Source: Pseudovirgaria hyperparasitica (taxonomy: Eukaryota > Ascomycota > Dothideomycetes > Acrospermales > Acrospermaceae). From it: a stretch of 64,000 nucleotides of DNA. The position numbers and the translations under genes are program-made. The notes below the pieces were generated by a model. That model was not told where the DNA came from. It was given only the letters and a program-made list of their open reading frames with translations, and searched no databases. Shown in pieces: positions 1 through 11,873 of this stretch. The stretch's first letter is position 1. Every line of letters starts with the position of its first letter. The DNA is taken from NCBI RefSeq assembly GCF_010093815.1, contig NW_022985573.1:1685-65684 (forward strand), written 5' to 3'.

Positions 1-657
1 CTAGAGGTACCTCTCGTAGTCCTATTCTAGTCATCTACACGTTCGGTTAGTATTATTATTAATAGCTAGGAGGTATATGTTATCGGCGTATCCGACTACC
101 TCTATATACTTTATTCCTTAAAGAAGGTCTACTATAAAGAAGAGGAATAGAATTAGAGAGATAGTGCTCCCTTATAGGATGCCGTATACCGTCTCTTTAT
201 ATTCGCTCTAGTACCTAGAGATATATATCTAAGTTATTCTTCCTATAAGGAATAACTATATAAAGCGTATAATCTATTCTAGTATTCGTCTTATCTAGAG
301 ATTATAAATAAGTCTTATATAGTTTACCTTATTAAACGCTCCGGCTATATCGAGGGAGAGAAGCGATACTACCCGTCCCTATTTCTATACGGCCTAGACG
401 ACTTTAATAATATATTAGATAGCTATTATTAGGGAGCTATCTACCTTTACCTTCTAGTTTAGAGGGAGGAGATTATATTCCTATACCGCGGTACTTATCT
501 TCTTCGCTATCGTGGCCTCTAGTATCTTATCTAGGTAGAAAAGAAGGGCGATTAGTCTCTATCCCTTTAGGGAGTTAGAGCTCTTTCCTAGTTTCGGGAG
601 TATAATGGTATAGGCGACTTAGAAGCTCTAGGGGTGGTACCCCTACGTGACGCATGC

Positions 658-873
658 TTAGAATATATAAGTAATAAGTGGTAGGGTCACTTTTATAGTA
701 CTTTTTAGGCATCGATTTAGAATTCCATCTGGTCCGGGTGCTTTATTATTTAGGAGTGTCTTAATAATATTAAGTATGTCCTCCTTCGTAACTTCTTTAG
801 GGATATCTACCGCGTATAGATATTCGGCGCTGTGAACGTCTAATAGGTCTACTAGTTCCGGGAGAGGGAACAT
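658..873 (-). pseudogene. LINE A reverse transcriptase, N-terminal fragment
   Basis: A 71-codon open stretch on the minus strand holding the start of the LINE RT domain. It contains NNKAPGPDGI, the conserved segment in non-LTR RTs that leads into the fingers/palm, preceded by a linker with DIPKEVTKEDILNIIKTLL. It is part of a much longer ORF2 that is interrupted on both sides, and it is not a gene on its own. Equivalent fragments lie at 40754-40969 and 63549-63779 (same subfamily) and at 8133-8315 (more diverged copy B). Confidence 0.85.
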
Positions 874-3520
874 GGCCTCCCGTAGGGCCTTAGTTTTCTT
901 AAGGCCCGTAGAGTATGTTCTCCCCTAATATATTAGGGGAGGCATAAGTAGCGGGGGTATCGGAGTGTCTACGCCCTTAGCCCATTTCGCCATGCGCCAT
1001 AGCCCTATTATGTATCATATCTATTAACTAGTAATTATACGCTACTATTTACGCCTTTCGTTACGGAGAACTTTATCGCGTTATTATATTGCTTCCTTCT
1101 ATTCTTTCTACGACTCGGGTATTCTTATATAGTATACGCGTGTATATAGCCTTCGGGCGTCTTATCTACTTTCCTATACTTAAGGAATCCCCTTTACTTC
1201 CGGGGGCTAGTATATTTAGTATAGTACGTGTTTATTTCTCGCATTCTAATATATTTATAGGAGTATCTATATGGCCTAGTCTATAGCTAGCTCGTTAGAT
1301 ATATCGACTATAGAGAGATCTAGGATCGCCGATTCTAGGTCCTTTAGGTACTTTTCCTAGTCGGTATCCTTCTATATCTATTATCCCTATTATTTATTCG
1401 GGGTATATACGTTTATTACGGTTTCTATATATTCATGGTCGGAATCCGTCTATACCTAGCCTAGGCGGTAGTATTAGATCCGGTAACTAATATACTCCGT
1501 GGCGAAGGTAAGGTTAAGCGTAGACCCGTCTTTATCCTATTTATATTTTTTCTATATAACTTATTCTATAGGTATAAGTAGGTATAGAAAGTCGTAGTAG
1601 TAGGTGCGTAGTTCCCTTACTCTAAGTTCTTCCCTAACTACGGCTAGGTCTCCCTACTATTAGTAGTAGAGGTTAAAGTCTCCTAGGAGGATGTGTTACT
1701 CTAGTTCCGTAGTACTCTCGAGTATCTCGTCTAGTATAAGTATATGTTATTAGTTATATATGTTATATATATATAGGGGGCCTATATCTATTTATAGGTA
1801 TAGTATTATTCTAAGGTTATCGCGCTCGGTATACGACTATAATAAGAGTAGTATTAACCTATAAATGTGGAAGAGGACTCGTCTTTCTAGTCCTAGAGGG
1901 TGTATAGTATGGTATCCGGGGTATGTGGTTAGTTTACTCGTCTAGTAGTATTTATAGGGTTCCTAGATGGCGAGTATTATAGCCCCGGTCTCTTCGAGGA
2001 GCGTCGCCTAGTTCTCTCTTTTATATTATATGTTTACCTATATAATTTAGAGTATATTCTAGTCCCTTATTAGGTACTAGGGAGTATATATATCTATATA
2101 CTTATTCCTTAGAGGCGCGACTATCCTCACGCGGTAGCGGCTTTAACTATACCTTTTAGTCGTCCTATCGTCTTCGGGATAGTCTACTATCCTACCTAAC
2201 TACCTTCCGGAGGGGAGGTTAGGGGTATTATAAAGGAAGGGCTCGTGGTAGGTATTATATTCTATAACTATCTCACGCCTCTTACTTTTATCGTGCGAAT
2301 ATATTCTATAACCTATTTACGTTTTATGCACGTTAACGACTACGATAGGTGTTTCCCATCGTAGTTTAAACACTATACTATGTCCCTATTTCTTAGTCTA
2401 TCTCCTTGCGGTTTATAAGGGTACTCCTAGATAGCGTGGTCCCCACGGTACTATCCGCACTTGGTCTTCTATAAGTACCTTTATATAGTATGTCTATACC
2501 CTTAATAGTTAAAGTACTATATTATTACCTATACCCTATTCTATAGCTCGGCTATAAGGAGCTCTCCTTCTATTAGGAATCCCTCCTATATAATATGTTA
2601 TACGAGGGCGGGGTCTTAGAGCTCTATAATTATAGTAGAGTGTTTTTTCGCCGTCGTCTTAATCGCCTATAGGTTCTTCTACCACGCTTTTACGATCTTA
2701 ATCCCTAGGTATTTTCGCGTGTTAGATTATTCTATACGCGTAATATCCTCCGCTCCGATAGCCTATCCCCGTATAGGTACTACGTATACTATAATCGGAT
2801 ATATAGCTACTCTAATAGACGCGCTAGAGAAGATACTACCTATCGCGTTCGGATCTCGCGAGATGTTTTACTATATAGTATTCGTTATAGTAGTAAGTAC
2901 TATCCTATCTAGCGTAACTTTAGTAGCTATGATACTCGACCATATTCCTTTCTATTTATTAATCTTATTTATAATTTCCTTTAGGGATGCCTATTAGACC
3001 TACGCTAGCGTGTCCTTATCCTAGATTACGATATATATACTATATACTCTATCTATGGTCCTAGTAGTCCTTAGTACGGTGGCTCCGGATATTACTATAA
3101 TCTAAGCCCACGTGTTAGGGCGCTTACCTTAGAATAGCTCTTCCTAGATTCTCCGTAGGCTAGCTTCTATTCGGTCGAGCCTACTACTAGGTTTCTCTCG
3201 TGGCGACTTCCTTTCTTCCTCTATAATTCCTCTTAGGTTCCGGATAAGGTCCCGGAATATATAAAGGAGGGTCTTCTTTCCCTCCTCGGCGTCCCTCTCT
3301 ATATATATTACCTAGTATTTAATTTTATCTAGGAGGGTCTCCCCTCTCGGGGTCCCCTTAGTCTAGGTTATCTATAGCGCTTCGCACCCTTAGTTAGTTC
3401 CTATATTTTAGATAGGTATCTAGCTATCTATATTAATATCGCTATATGGCCGTTTCTACCGTACTAGTAGGGGTATATCCAGCGTATACCGGGGTATTAT
3501 GATGCCTAAGGCCGCCATGG

Positions 3521-3551
3521 TTATTAGTTAAGGGTAGCCCTTAACTAATAA
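3521..3551. repeat. 31-bp palindrome, LINE A 5' region
   Basis: Perfect 14-bp arms TTATTAGTTAAGGG and CCCTTAACTAATAA around core TAG (CTA in the LINE sense). It lies about 240 bp inside the element 5' end, upstream of ORF1. Arms contain stop codons in two frames on each strand. Confidence 0.95.
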
Positions 3552-3787
3552 AAGGGGGTTAGCGTGTCGGCGTTTATTAGATATAGTCTATACTCGTGTT
3601 ATCGAAGAGTCTTCGAGCGTATATATATAGTATCTCTATACGTTAGTATCGTCGTGTATTATACACTATACGTACGCACGTGTGTCGGAGGTTGTTATAC
3701 TCGGTGTGCTCTATCGTTTGATGTATGTAAATCGCTGTTTTACCCCGAATTGACTAGTTTAGTCCGTTAGGGTGTAAGAAGTTTTTT

Positions 3788-5202
3788 ATAGCTATATATA
3801 TAGTTCTTCCTAGTTAAATACTAATATTATTATTATTATTATAGTAATACCTCTTTAATTAGTAATAAGATATTAATATATATCTAGATAATACTCTAGT
3901 TATAGCTATTAAGTCTACTTTCTATAATAAATAATAGAGTCTTATTTATTAAGTTAATATCTTTATTATTAGAATCTCTATCTCTATTATCTATAAAGAT
4001 ATCTATATTAACTACTATTTAGATACTACTCTAATATATCTACTAGAAGAGAAATTTCTCTATATACTTATTAATTATAGTTTAGAGCTTAAGGCTATAC
4101 TCTATAAAGTTATAATAGCTATTCTAGTATATCTTAACTAGCTTAATAAGCTTAGTAGAAGTAAAGTTTATATCTAAAGTAATTATATTCTTATTATACT
4201 ATTACTTCTATATAGTAATAAATTTCTATTATCTCTTAGCTAAGTAATAGATAAATATCATAATTAACTATAGTACTATAATTAGTTCTATTTTCTACTA
4301 CTCTTATAGAAAGATAAGCTCTATAATAAGGTTCTTAGATAGGTTATTAAAGGTATTCTTATCTTTACTAAAAAGTAGAGACTAGATAATAAGATTAAGA
4401 GTATATAGAAAGTAGTTAAGCTATAAGAACTTACTTACTCTAGAAAGAGCTTAAGAGAGAAGTTCTATGGCCCTAGTATTATTACTTACTCTATTAAGAA
4501 TAAAGTAACTAATCTTATTCTTAATTCTATATCTCTTAAGTACTATAAGAGTTAAATCTCTAAAGCTTTTACTAGTATAGCTATCTCTAATCTTAGATAA
4601 TTCTAAGGAGATATTAATAAAGCTACTCTCTTTATTTATAAAGTACGCTATATAGAATTATAGAGATAGATAGTAGTTCTATAAACTCTAGCTATTAAAT
4701 ATAATATAAATCTTTAAGATAGTAGTACTAAGAATCTTATAAAGGTATACTAAGCTATATCTATAGGTATTTAAGATATAGCTTTAAAGGGTATCTATAC
4801 TCTTCTATATTAAGGCTTCTATCTCTAGATTTACTCTTAAAATAGCTTTATAGAGATAAGGGTTTTTAATAATATAAAGAGACTATAAGTTAAGTATAAT
4901 CTACTTTACTAGTAGCTAATTAAATCTATTAGAATAAAAGGTCTAGATAAGTAGATTTACTATATTCTAATCTATTCTAGCCTTCTTAACTATTATCTTT
5001 AGTATATTACCCTTCTTATACTTTCTCTTACTACTTAGATACTACTAGTATATATTATAGAGATAGTCTATAGTATTAGTAGTTAACGCTACCTTAAATC
5101 TTCCTTTTATATATTTCTCTTTATAGTAGATTTAATACTACTAGTACTTATCTCTATTACTAATTTACTCTAGATAGAAACTATACTTCTAGATCTAATT
5201 AA
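3788..5202. other. Unassigned RIP-saturated AT-rich block
   Basis: About 1.4 kb between LINE A and LINE B, extremely TpA-rich and with no long open frame. The plus strand shows protein-like stretches between stops (for example around 4430-4560), so this is probably the remains of an older transposon. I do not recognise the family and see no terminal repeats. The block continues past LINE B at 10517, because LINE B's TSD shows that 5202 and 10517 were once adjacent. Confidence 0.5.
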
Positions 5203-5442
5203 GTTAAAAACTTCTTTTACATCCCCAAGAGGCTAACTTAGTCCATTCGGGGTAATACAGCGAGATATACACCTTAATTAATAGAGTATACTAAGTATAC
5301 TAACTACTACTATACGTATGTACGTGTAGCATCGAAACTAAGACGTTATCGCCGTGTAAAGATATATATATACCCTCTTAAAATCCTCACGGAGATAGAG
5401 GCACGGACTACGCTACTAGAACGCCGATACGCCGACCCCCTT

Positions 5443-5473
5443 TTATTAGTTAAGGGTAGCCCTTAACTAATAA
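5443..5473. repeat. 31-bp palindrome, LINE B 5' region
   Basis: Same arms as the other copies, core TAG in the LINE sense, the reverse of the CTA core at the matching site in copies A and D. Lies about 240 bp from the element 5' end. Confidence 0.95.
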
Positions 5474-6829
5474 ATATAGCGGCCTTAGGCACCGATATAC
5501 CCCGGTATATACCGGATATACCCCCACCGGTACGATAGAAAAGGCCATATAGCGATATTACTAAGGGTAACCATATACCTATCTAAAACGTAGAATACAC
5601 CTAAAGGCGCACGCCGCCATAGATAGACGGAATAAAGGGGACCCTAAGAGGGGAAACCCTTCTAGATCGTATCGACTACTAGGTAGTATATATAGAGAAG
5701 GAAGCCGGAGAGGGCTAGAAGACCCTCCTATATATATTCTAGAACCTTATCTAGAATCTAAAGGGAATTACGGAGGAGGAGAAGAAGATATAACTAGGAG
5801 GACTAGAGGACAGGCTCGACTAAATAGAGGCTAGCCTACGTAGAATCTAGGAGGAACTTACTTAAGGTAAGCGCCCTAGTATATAGGTATAAATAGTAGT
5901 AATACTAGAGGCTATACTATAGGCCCCCCGGACCGGTAACGCGGCGTATAGTATACGCGTTATAATCTAGGATAAGGATACCCTAGTATAGGTCTAGTAA
6001 GCATCCCTAAAGGATATAGTAAGTAAGATTAATAAATAAAAGGGAATATAGTTAAACGTCGTCGCCGCTAAACTCACGCTAGGAGGAGTAGTACTTACCA
6101 CGATAACGAATATTACGTAGTAGACTATCTTGCGTAATCCGAACGCGATTAGTAGTATCTTCCTAGGCGCCTCTATTAGGGCGGCTATATACCCGATATA
6201 GGTATACTCTATGCCCGTAAGCGGATAGGTTATTAGAGAAGAGGATATTACGCGGATAGAATAGTTAAACAAGCGAAAATACCTAGGGATTAAGATCGTA
6301 AGAGTATAGTAGAAGAATATATAAGGGATTAAAACCAGATCGAAGGTATACTCTACTATAATAGTAGAGCTTAAGGACCCCGCCCTCGCGTATTAAATTA
6401 TATAAGAGGGATTCCTAGCGGAAGGGGAGCTTCTTATAGCGGAACCATAGGATAGAGCATAGGCGATAATATAGTGCTTTAACTATTAGGGATACGGGTA
6501 TACGGTATAGCGGTACTCCTAAAAGACTAGGTATAGGTAGTATTAATAAGAATATAGTACCTAGGAGTACCCCTACGGGACACGAGGAGAGGGCTAGAGG
6601 GATAGAGATACGGCGAAGTACTCTAACTACGACGGTAAGTACCCGTCGTGGTCGGCTACGTACGCGAAACGTAAATAGGTTACTAAATATATCTACTTAA
6701 TCCGGATAAAGGGAGTAAGATAGCTATAAATAATGCGATCTACTACTATTCCTCTCTTTACTATAATACTATTACTATAGACTACCTCCTTATAAGGAAG
6801 CGGTTAGGAATGGTAAACCGTCCCAAGAA

Positions 6830-9800
6830 AGCTAATAATAGAACGGCCCTAAGGAATTACTAAGGCCGCCGCCGTACGAGGATAGTCGCGTCTTAGAGGA
6901 ATAAATATATAGGTCTATATATTCCCTAGCACCTAATAAGAGACTAAGATATACTCCTAATTATATAGATAAACGTATAGTATAAACGTAAGAACTAGAC
7001 GATACTCCTCGAGGAGACCGGAGCTATAATACTCGCTATATAGAAGCTATATAAATACTACTAGACGAATAAACCAATAACACACCTAGGATATTATATA
7101 ATACACCCCCTAGGACCGGAGAGGAGAGTCCTCTTCTATATCTATAAGTCTATTCTACTCTTATTATAGTTATATACTAAACGGGATAACCTCCGGATAA
7201 CACTATACCTCTAGATAAATATTAGACCCCTCTACATATATAATATATATAATTAGAACCGATCGCTTTAGGCGGATAATATACTTAAGGGCACTACCGA
7301 GCTAGGATAATACATCCTCCTAGGAGACTTTAACCTCTATTATAGCTAGTAGGGTGGACTAACTATTACCCGCGAAGAGCTTCGAGCTAGAGAACTACGT
7401 ACCTAATACTATAGCTTTCTATACCTTCTTATACTAGTAGAATAGATTACCTAGCGAAAATATAAATAAGATAAGGGCGGATCCATACTCGACCTTACCC
7501 TAGCCACTAGATATATTTATAATAGAACTTAATACTACCGCCCAAGCCTTATATAGATAGACTCCGACTATAAATGCATGGAGACTATAATAGACGTATC
7601 TACCCCTTAAGACTAATAAGGGCGATAGCTATAGAAGGATACTAACTAGGAAAAGTACCTAAAGGACCTGGAATTAATAATCCTAGACCCGTCTATAGTT
7701 AATATATCTAATGGCCCGGCTATCGACCAGGCCGTGAATACACTCCTATAGGCGTACTAGGGAGTAAGAGATAAACACGTGCCGTACCGAATATATAGAC
7801 CCCTAGACCCGAAAAGTATATCTTAAGTATAAGAGTATAGGCGAGAAGTCCGGAGATTATATATACGCGTATACTATAACCGTATACCTAAAGCATAGGA
7901 TAAATAGAGAGAGGCGAGAAGATAATAAGATAAGGTCCTCCGTAACGAGCGACGTAAATAGTAGCGTATAGTCACGGATAGATATACACGTAATACTACT
8001 AGACTATAGTATATAGTAAAATAGGCTAAAAGCACCGCCTCCCCGACACCTATACCACTTATACCTCCCCTTATATATTAAGAAAAGACGTACTCCACGA
8101 GCCTCGAGAAAATAGAGATTCTATAAGAGGTTATGTTCCCTCTCCTAGAACCCGTAGACCTATTAGATATTAATAGCACGGAATACCCGGAAGCTATAAG
8201 TATCCCTAGGGAAATCACGGACGACGATATACTCGGCGCTATTAAGACACTCCTAAATAATAAAGCGCCCGGGCTAGATAGAATTCCGAATCGATACCTT
8301 AAGAGGACTATATAGGCGACCTTACTAATTATAGGCCATATATTCCGAGCGTGCGCCCGTATAGGATACTATCTATAGAGCTTCTAAACTATATACATAG
8401 TTATACTCCTAAAACTAGGGAAGAGCCTAAACACGCCGAAGGGATAGAGGCCGATCGCCCTCCTCTCCTACCTTAGTAAGGTACTAGAAGCTACGATTAC
8501 TAAGAAGATAAGTATAGTAGTATAGGTACACGGCCTTCTCCTAGTAAACTAGAAGGCGAAGATATAAAGCTCCCTAATTATAGCTATTTAATATATCCTC
8601 GAGGTTATCTAGACTATATAGAAATAAGGACGAGTCGTCACGCTACTCTCCCTAGATATAGTAGAGGCGTTTAATAAGGTAAACTATATAAGACTTATCT
8701 ATAACCTCTAGATAAGGCGAATACCTAAGTAGATTATACGATTTATATAGTCCTTCCTCGCGTAAAGGACTACTTAAATATATATCCCCGGATACCGAAG
8801 CGAATATAAGGAGATAGTATACGGCATCCCGTAAGGGAGTACCATCTCCCCGATCCTCTTCCTCTTCTTTATAGTAGACCTCCTTTAGAGAATAGAATAT
8901 ATAGAGATAGTCGGATATATAGACGATATATATCTCCTCACGGTCGATAGTAGTACTAGTAGAACATGTACACGACTCGAACGAGACCACGAGAAATACG
9001 TCTAGTAGATAAAGCGCTACGGAGTAAAATTCGCACCTAAAAAATACTAGCTTATATACTTTATTAACCGCTATAGAGGATAGGCTACTAGGGAGGGGGC
9101 ACGTCGCCCCTAAATCGACGCCTTTATAGAACTACCAGCATAGAGTATATAAGCACTCGGCGTCATAATTAATAATAAGCTAAAATAGGGACCATAGATG
9201 GCACACGCCGTCTCTAGAGCCCTCTAGGTAGAAACCGCTATACGCCGGATTACGGTATCCACGTAGGGAATAGCCCGGGATAAGGCGAGACAGCTATATA
9301 TCTCCCTAGCACGCCTAGCCTTTATATATAGACACGAGTGCTAGTATACGGCCCTTATATAAGCTCGGCGGGTAAAGCTTAAGTCCATATAAAACCGTAT
9401 ACTCCGCCTTATCTCCGGTATATATAAAGCTACTAACACGACGCTCCTCCGACGCGAGATAAATGTAATAAGTATATAGGACTTCTACTAGATATAGAGA
9501 CTTATATACTTTACTAAATAATAAGTATAAGAACGTGGAGGAGATAGGGTATATACCTTCGCCGTACTACGTACACGTATCTATACATATTACTAGGCCC
9601 TCCCTACTATAGGATAAACTCGAGTATAATATAAATACTATATAGAGGCGGACTCAAGCTAGACCGTGTAGAAGGTTTAAAATAACCCAGACACCATCCT
9701 AAGCTAATAGAGCCCTAAGGAGCTTAGCCGCGTTATATAGTTATAGATCTAGGATAAATAGAGGGAGGTACTTAAAGCCTAGTGGGCCTCCTAATAGAAT

Positions 9801-10190
9801 AGGTATCTAGAATAGATCTAAGGGCCTTAGAAGGAACTAAGTAAATAGATATATAAAGGGCTAACGAAGGCCTAAGCATCTATACTCCTCTAAGCCCGAA
9901 TAGGCGCTATAGGTCTCCTATATTATCTCTACTAGAGAGGCGTTCTAGATATATCTTTCTAGTGCGAGGACTACGGCCGGAGAGGTATAATACGCCACTA
10001 CCTTACGACGTGCTCTAGCCTCTATACCCTAAGATAAGCCCTCGTCTATATAACGAGGACCTCTAATATCACGCGATAGCTTAATAAGTACCCTAAGGAC
10101 GTCGCCCGATGGATACTCGTACACCTTCCTCTCCCCTAGTTCTAGTAGACCCGCGTATATATACCGGAAGAAGCCTAATATATGCCGGAA
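6830..10190 (+). pseudogene. LINE B ORF2 remnant (endonuclease-reverse transcriptase)
   Basis: Remains of the polyprotein that nicks target DNA and primes reverse transcription. GDFNLYY at 7324-7344 corresponds to the exonuclease/endonuclease/phosphatase-family GDFNxHH motif. The RT domain spans roughly 8130-9000, with NNKAPG near 8250 and the catalytic YIDD at 8916-8927, where both Asp codons survive, unlike in copies A, D and E. Near 9965-10020 a Cys-rich segment (CEDYGRRG followed by HYLTTC) matches the terminal Cys/His cluster common in fungal Tad-type LINEs. The reading frame is broken by many stops, mostly where Gln or Trp codons would become TAA/TAG by C-to-T or G-to-A change. Outer boundaries are approximate. 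Confidence 0.75.
8133..8315 (+). pseudogene. LINE B reverse transcriptase, N-terminal open fragment
   Basis: Open 60-codon stretch beginning MFPLLEPVDLL and containing NNKAPGLDRIPNRYLK, the RT entry motif. It is the diverged counterpart of the fragments at 658-873, 40754-40969 and 63549-63779. It forms part of ORF2 and is not an independent gene. Confidence 0.85.
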
Positions 10191-10231
10191 GAACCCTAGT
10201 ATACGTTAGAAGAACCCCGGGAGAACGGCGA

Positions 10232-10262
10232 TTATTAGTTAAGGGTAGCCCTTAACTAATAA
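10232..10262. repeat. 31-bp palindrome, LINE B 3' region
   Basis: Core TAG. The arms extend by one base to ATTATTAG and CTAATAAT. Lies about 235 bp before the element 3' end, after the last ORF2 motif, mirroring the 5' copy. Confidence 0.95.
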
Positions 10263-10516
10263 TCTCCGCACCTATACGTGCTACCTAAGGGTAAACTATT
10301 ATAATATAGGCTATAGACCTATAGATAGCCCCTAGGGCTATATATATATAAAGAACGAGAGGATAGATAGAGCGTAGTTATGGATATGAGGGAGTTTTTC
10401 CTATTTATAGGTTTCTTCTTATATAGTAGCTTAGACTAGAGGAGGCATGCGCCTATAGAGTGGTACTCTACCTAGTTTACTAATATTATTATTATTATAC
10501 TTCTAGATCTAGCTAA

Positions 10517-10886
10517 ATACGTTTATATACCTAAGTAGTACTATAGGTTTTATAAAGTCTAGAAGATAGAATTATATAATATCCTTATATAAAGACTCTA
10601 TATCTAGGCCTATAAAACTCTAGGAATCTTTATTATCTTTATCTTCCCTAGTACTATCTATCTCTATTATCTCCTTCTCTTATACTAGGTAGCTATATAG
10701 ATCTTTAGATATAGACTAGTATAGTATAGAGCTAGTACTAGATAGAGGTAGTAGTATTAGCTTATAGATAGTTATATTATTATTATTATCTTTATTATCT
10801 TTATTAAGAGGTAATATATTCTAGAACTTTCTAGAACGTATAATTCTCTATATATACTTAACCTAGAAATATTACTATTTAAATAT
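10517..10886. other. Unassigned RIP-mutated block between LINE B and Gypsy 1
   Basis: Continuation of the sequence left of LINE B; it ends at the ATAT target of Gypsy 1 (10883-10886) and resumes at 22298. Very TpA-rich, no recognisable domain. Confidence 0.5.
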
Positions 10887-11258
10887 TATGGAAGGCCGCT
10901 CCTACAGCCCCACATGTATGTGTCCCTGGCTCGATTACATGGCTCATTGTATATTTAAGGAGGGCGTTTTCCTTGGTCATTCTGCTCGGCACGCTTCCCC
11001 CATCACGAATATTCGACGATTCGACCTTTCCTTACGTTCATGGGCCTCTATGGGTATTGATTATTAGGCTTAGCTATTGATAAATTGATTAAGAGTATTA
11101 TATAGACCCGTCCTATCGTAAAAGAGAACTAATAAGAAGTCGTGCGTTCAAAGAGAACTCATAATACCTGGGAGAGATACTTGTGAGTTCGTCGCGACTA
11201 CTATACTAAGAACACAGCCATTTACAAAAAGGGACATACGTGGTAATAGCTTATTACA
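10887..11258 (+). repeat. Gypsy 1 5' LTR
   Basis: 372 bp, direct repeat of 21926-22297. Termini read TATGGAAGG and TTACA here. Comparison with the 3' LTR of copy 2 (TGTGGAAGG) and with the 3' LTR here (TCACA) gives TGT...ACA as the original ends. Confidence 0.92.
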
Positions 11259-11758
11259 ATTTTAGAGGTCGTACCCGGACCGCGAACTTACAGGGGGAGA
11301 TTAGGACTCCGAAACTAGCTTAGGGGAAGTATATGGCGTGCCTAATAAGGTAGTCTAGACTTACTAGATCGAAGCCACGAGTCCGGAAAACAGGGAGTCT
11401 AGAGTCGCTAGGGGCTAGCCTCTTAAAAGTAGCCGTAAAAAGCATGCGCATGCTAACACGGGTAATAGCGCGACTCGAAAATGTCTTAGGGGAATAGGAT
11501 AAAACAGGGCCAGATAAAGCAGCAAAGAAGAGTTCAAAAACGACAAATACAACCTGTTTAGTGCTACTATAGCTGTTATTCATAAACACGGCCACACGAG
11601 TACACCACTTTAGGAACGCCTTATACGAAGATAATAACATAAGTAGAATACCATGAACCTTATATCGATAAAGACGATAGTAATAGTTCACCTTATAAAG
11701 GGATTAATTAACATAAAGAAGGGATAATAGGTGTTATGGGTAGACGCATTGGGCCAAC

Positions 11759-11788
11759 CTTTAGTTAAGGCAATCCCTTGACTAATAA
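11759..11788. repeat. Degenerate palindrome before the Gypsy 1 gag block
   Basis: Arms TTAGTTAAGG and CCCTTGACTAA with a looser centre. It lies about 85 bp upstream of the gag-like block. It retains CTTGACTAA, suggesting that the original palindrome arm was AGTCAAGGG before CpA to TpA change. Confidence 0.75.
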
Positions 11789-11873
11789 CCTTACCCCTAG
11801 CGTCTCTACTAGCACACCTACTACTAGTAATGGTGCGATAGGAGCTTAAAACGACCTAGTAACTCGTAGAGAG

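Larger units (their letters stand above)
1..3787 (-). mobile_element. LINE copy A (Tad1-like non-LTR retrotransposon), 3' part outside the window
   Basis: Non-LTR retrotransposon on the minus strand. Its 5' end is at about 3787 and it runs off the left edge, so about 1.5 kb of its 3' end is missing compared with the complete copy at 38605-43885. Visible parts in element order are a 5' untranslated stretch with a palindrome at 3521-3551, a gag-like ORF1 region, an AP-endonuclease GDFN motif near 1662-1684, and the reverse-transcriptase NNKAPGPDGI motif near 700-760. The RT active site near 60-100 reads YADN rather than YxDD; the second Asp codon has changed in a RIP context (TpG to TpA). Stop codons occur throughout in all frames, so the copy is dead. 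The Tad1-like assignment rests on the endonuclease-RT order and the C-terminal Cys/His motif seen in copy B; it is recognition by eye, not a database match. Confidence 0.85.
5203..10496 (+). mobile_element. LINE copy B (Tad1-like), full length, with TSD
   Basis: Complete 5.29-kb non-LTR element. TSDs of about 20 bp flank it at 5183-5202 and 10497-10516. They share ATACTTCTAGATCTA and then differ only at two sites, AATTAA against AGCTAA, both RIP-type changes. The element starts with an A-rich run and CTTCTTTTACATCC, matching the 5' end of copies A and D, and ends in an (ATT)n tail. Element order: palindrome 5443-5473, ORF1 region, endonuclease motif GDFNLYY at 7324-7344, RT motif NNKAPGLDRI near 8250, RT active site YIDD at 8916-8927, C-terminal Cys/His motif near 9965-10020, palindrome 10232-10262. 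It is clearly more diverged from A, D and E than they are from each other. Many stops; inactive. Confidence 0.9.

Noticed and set aside
2719-2997. 92-codon frame and its counterparts at 5994-6272 (-) and 42689-43093 (+)
   Set aside because: They are antisense to LINE ORF1 in all three copies; hydrophobic residues arise from reading an AT-rich complementary strand, not from membrane segments of a real gene.
8652-8990. 112-codon minus-strand open frame
   Set aside because: Antisense to the LINE B reverse transcriptase around its YIDD motif; open only because RIP has removed most CpA/TpG. Low-complexity Tyr-rich product.
11320-11691. 123-codon minus-strand frame in the Gypsy 1 leader
   Set aside because: Antisense to the element leader, not kept open in copy 2, and no recognisable domain.
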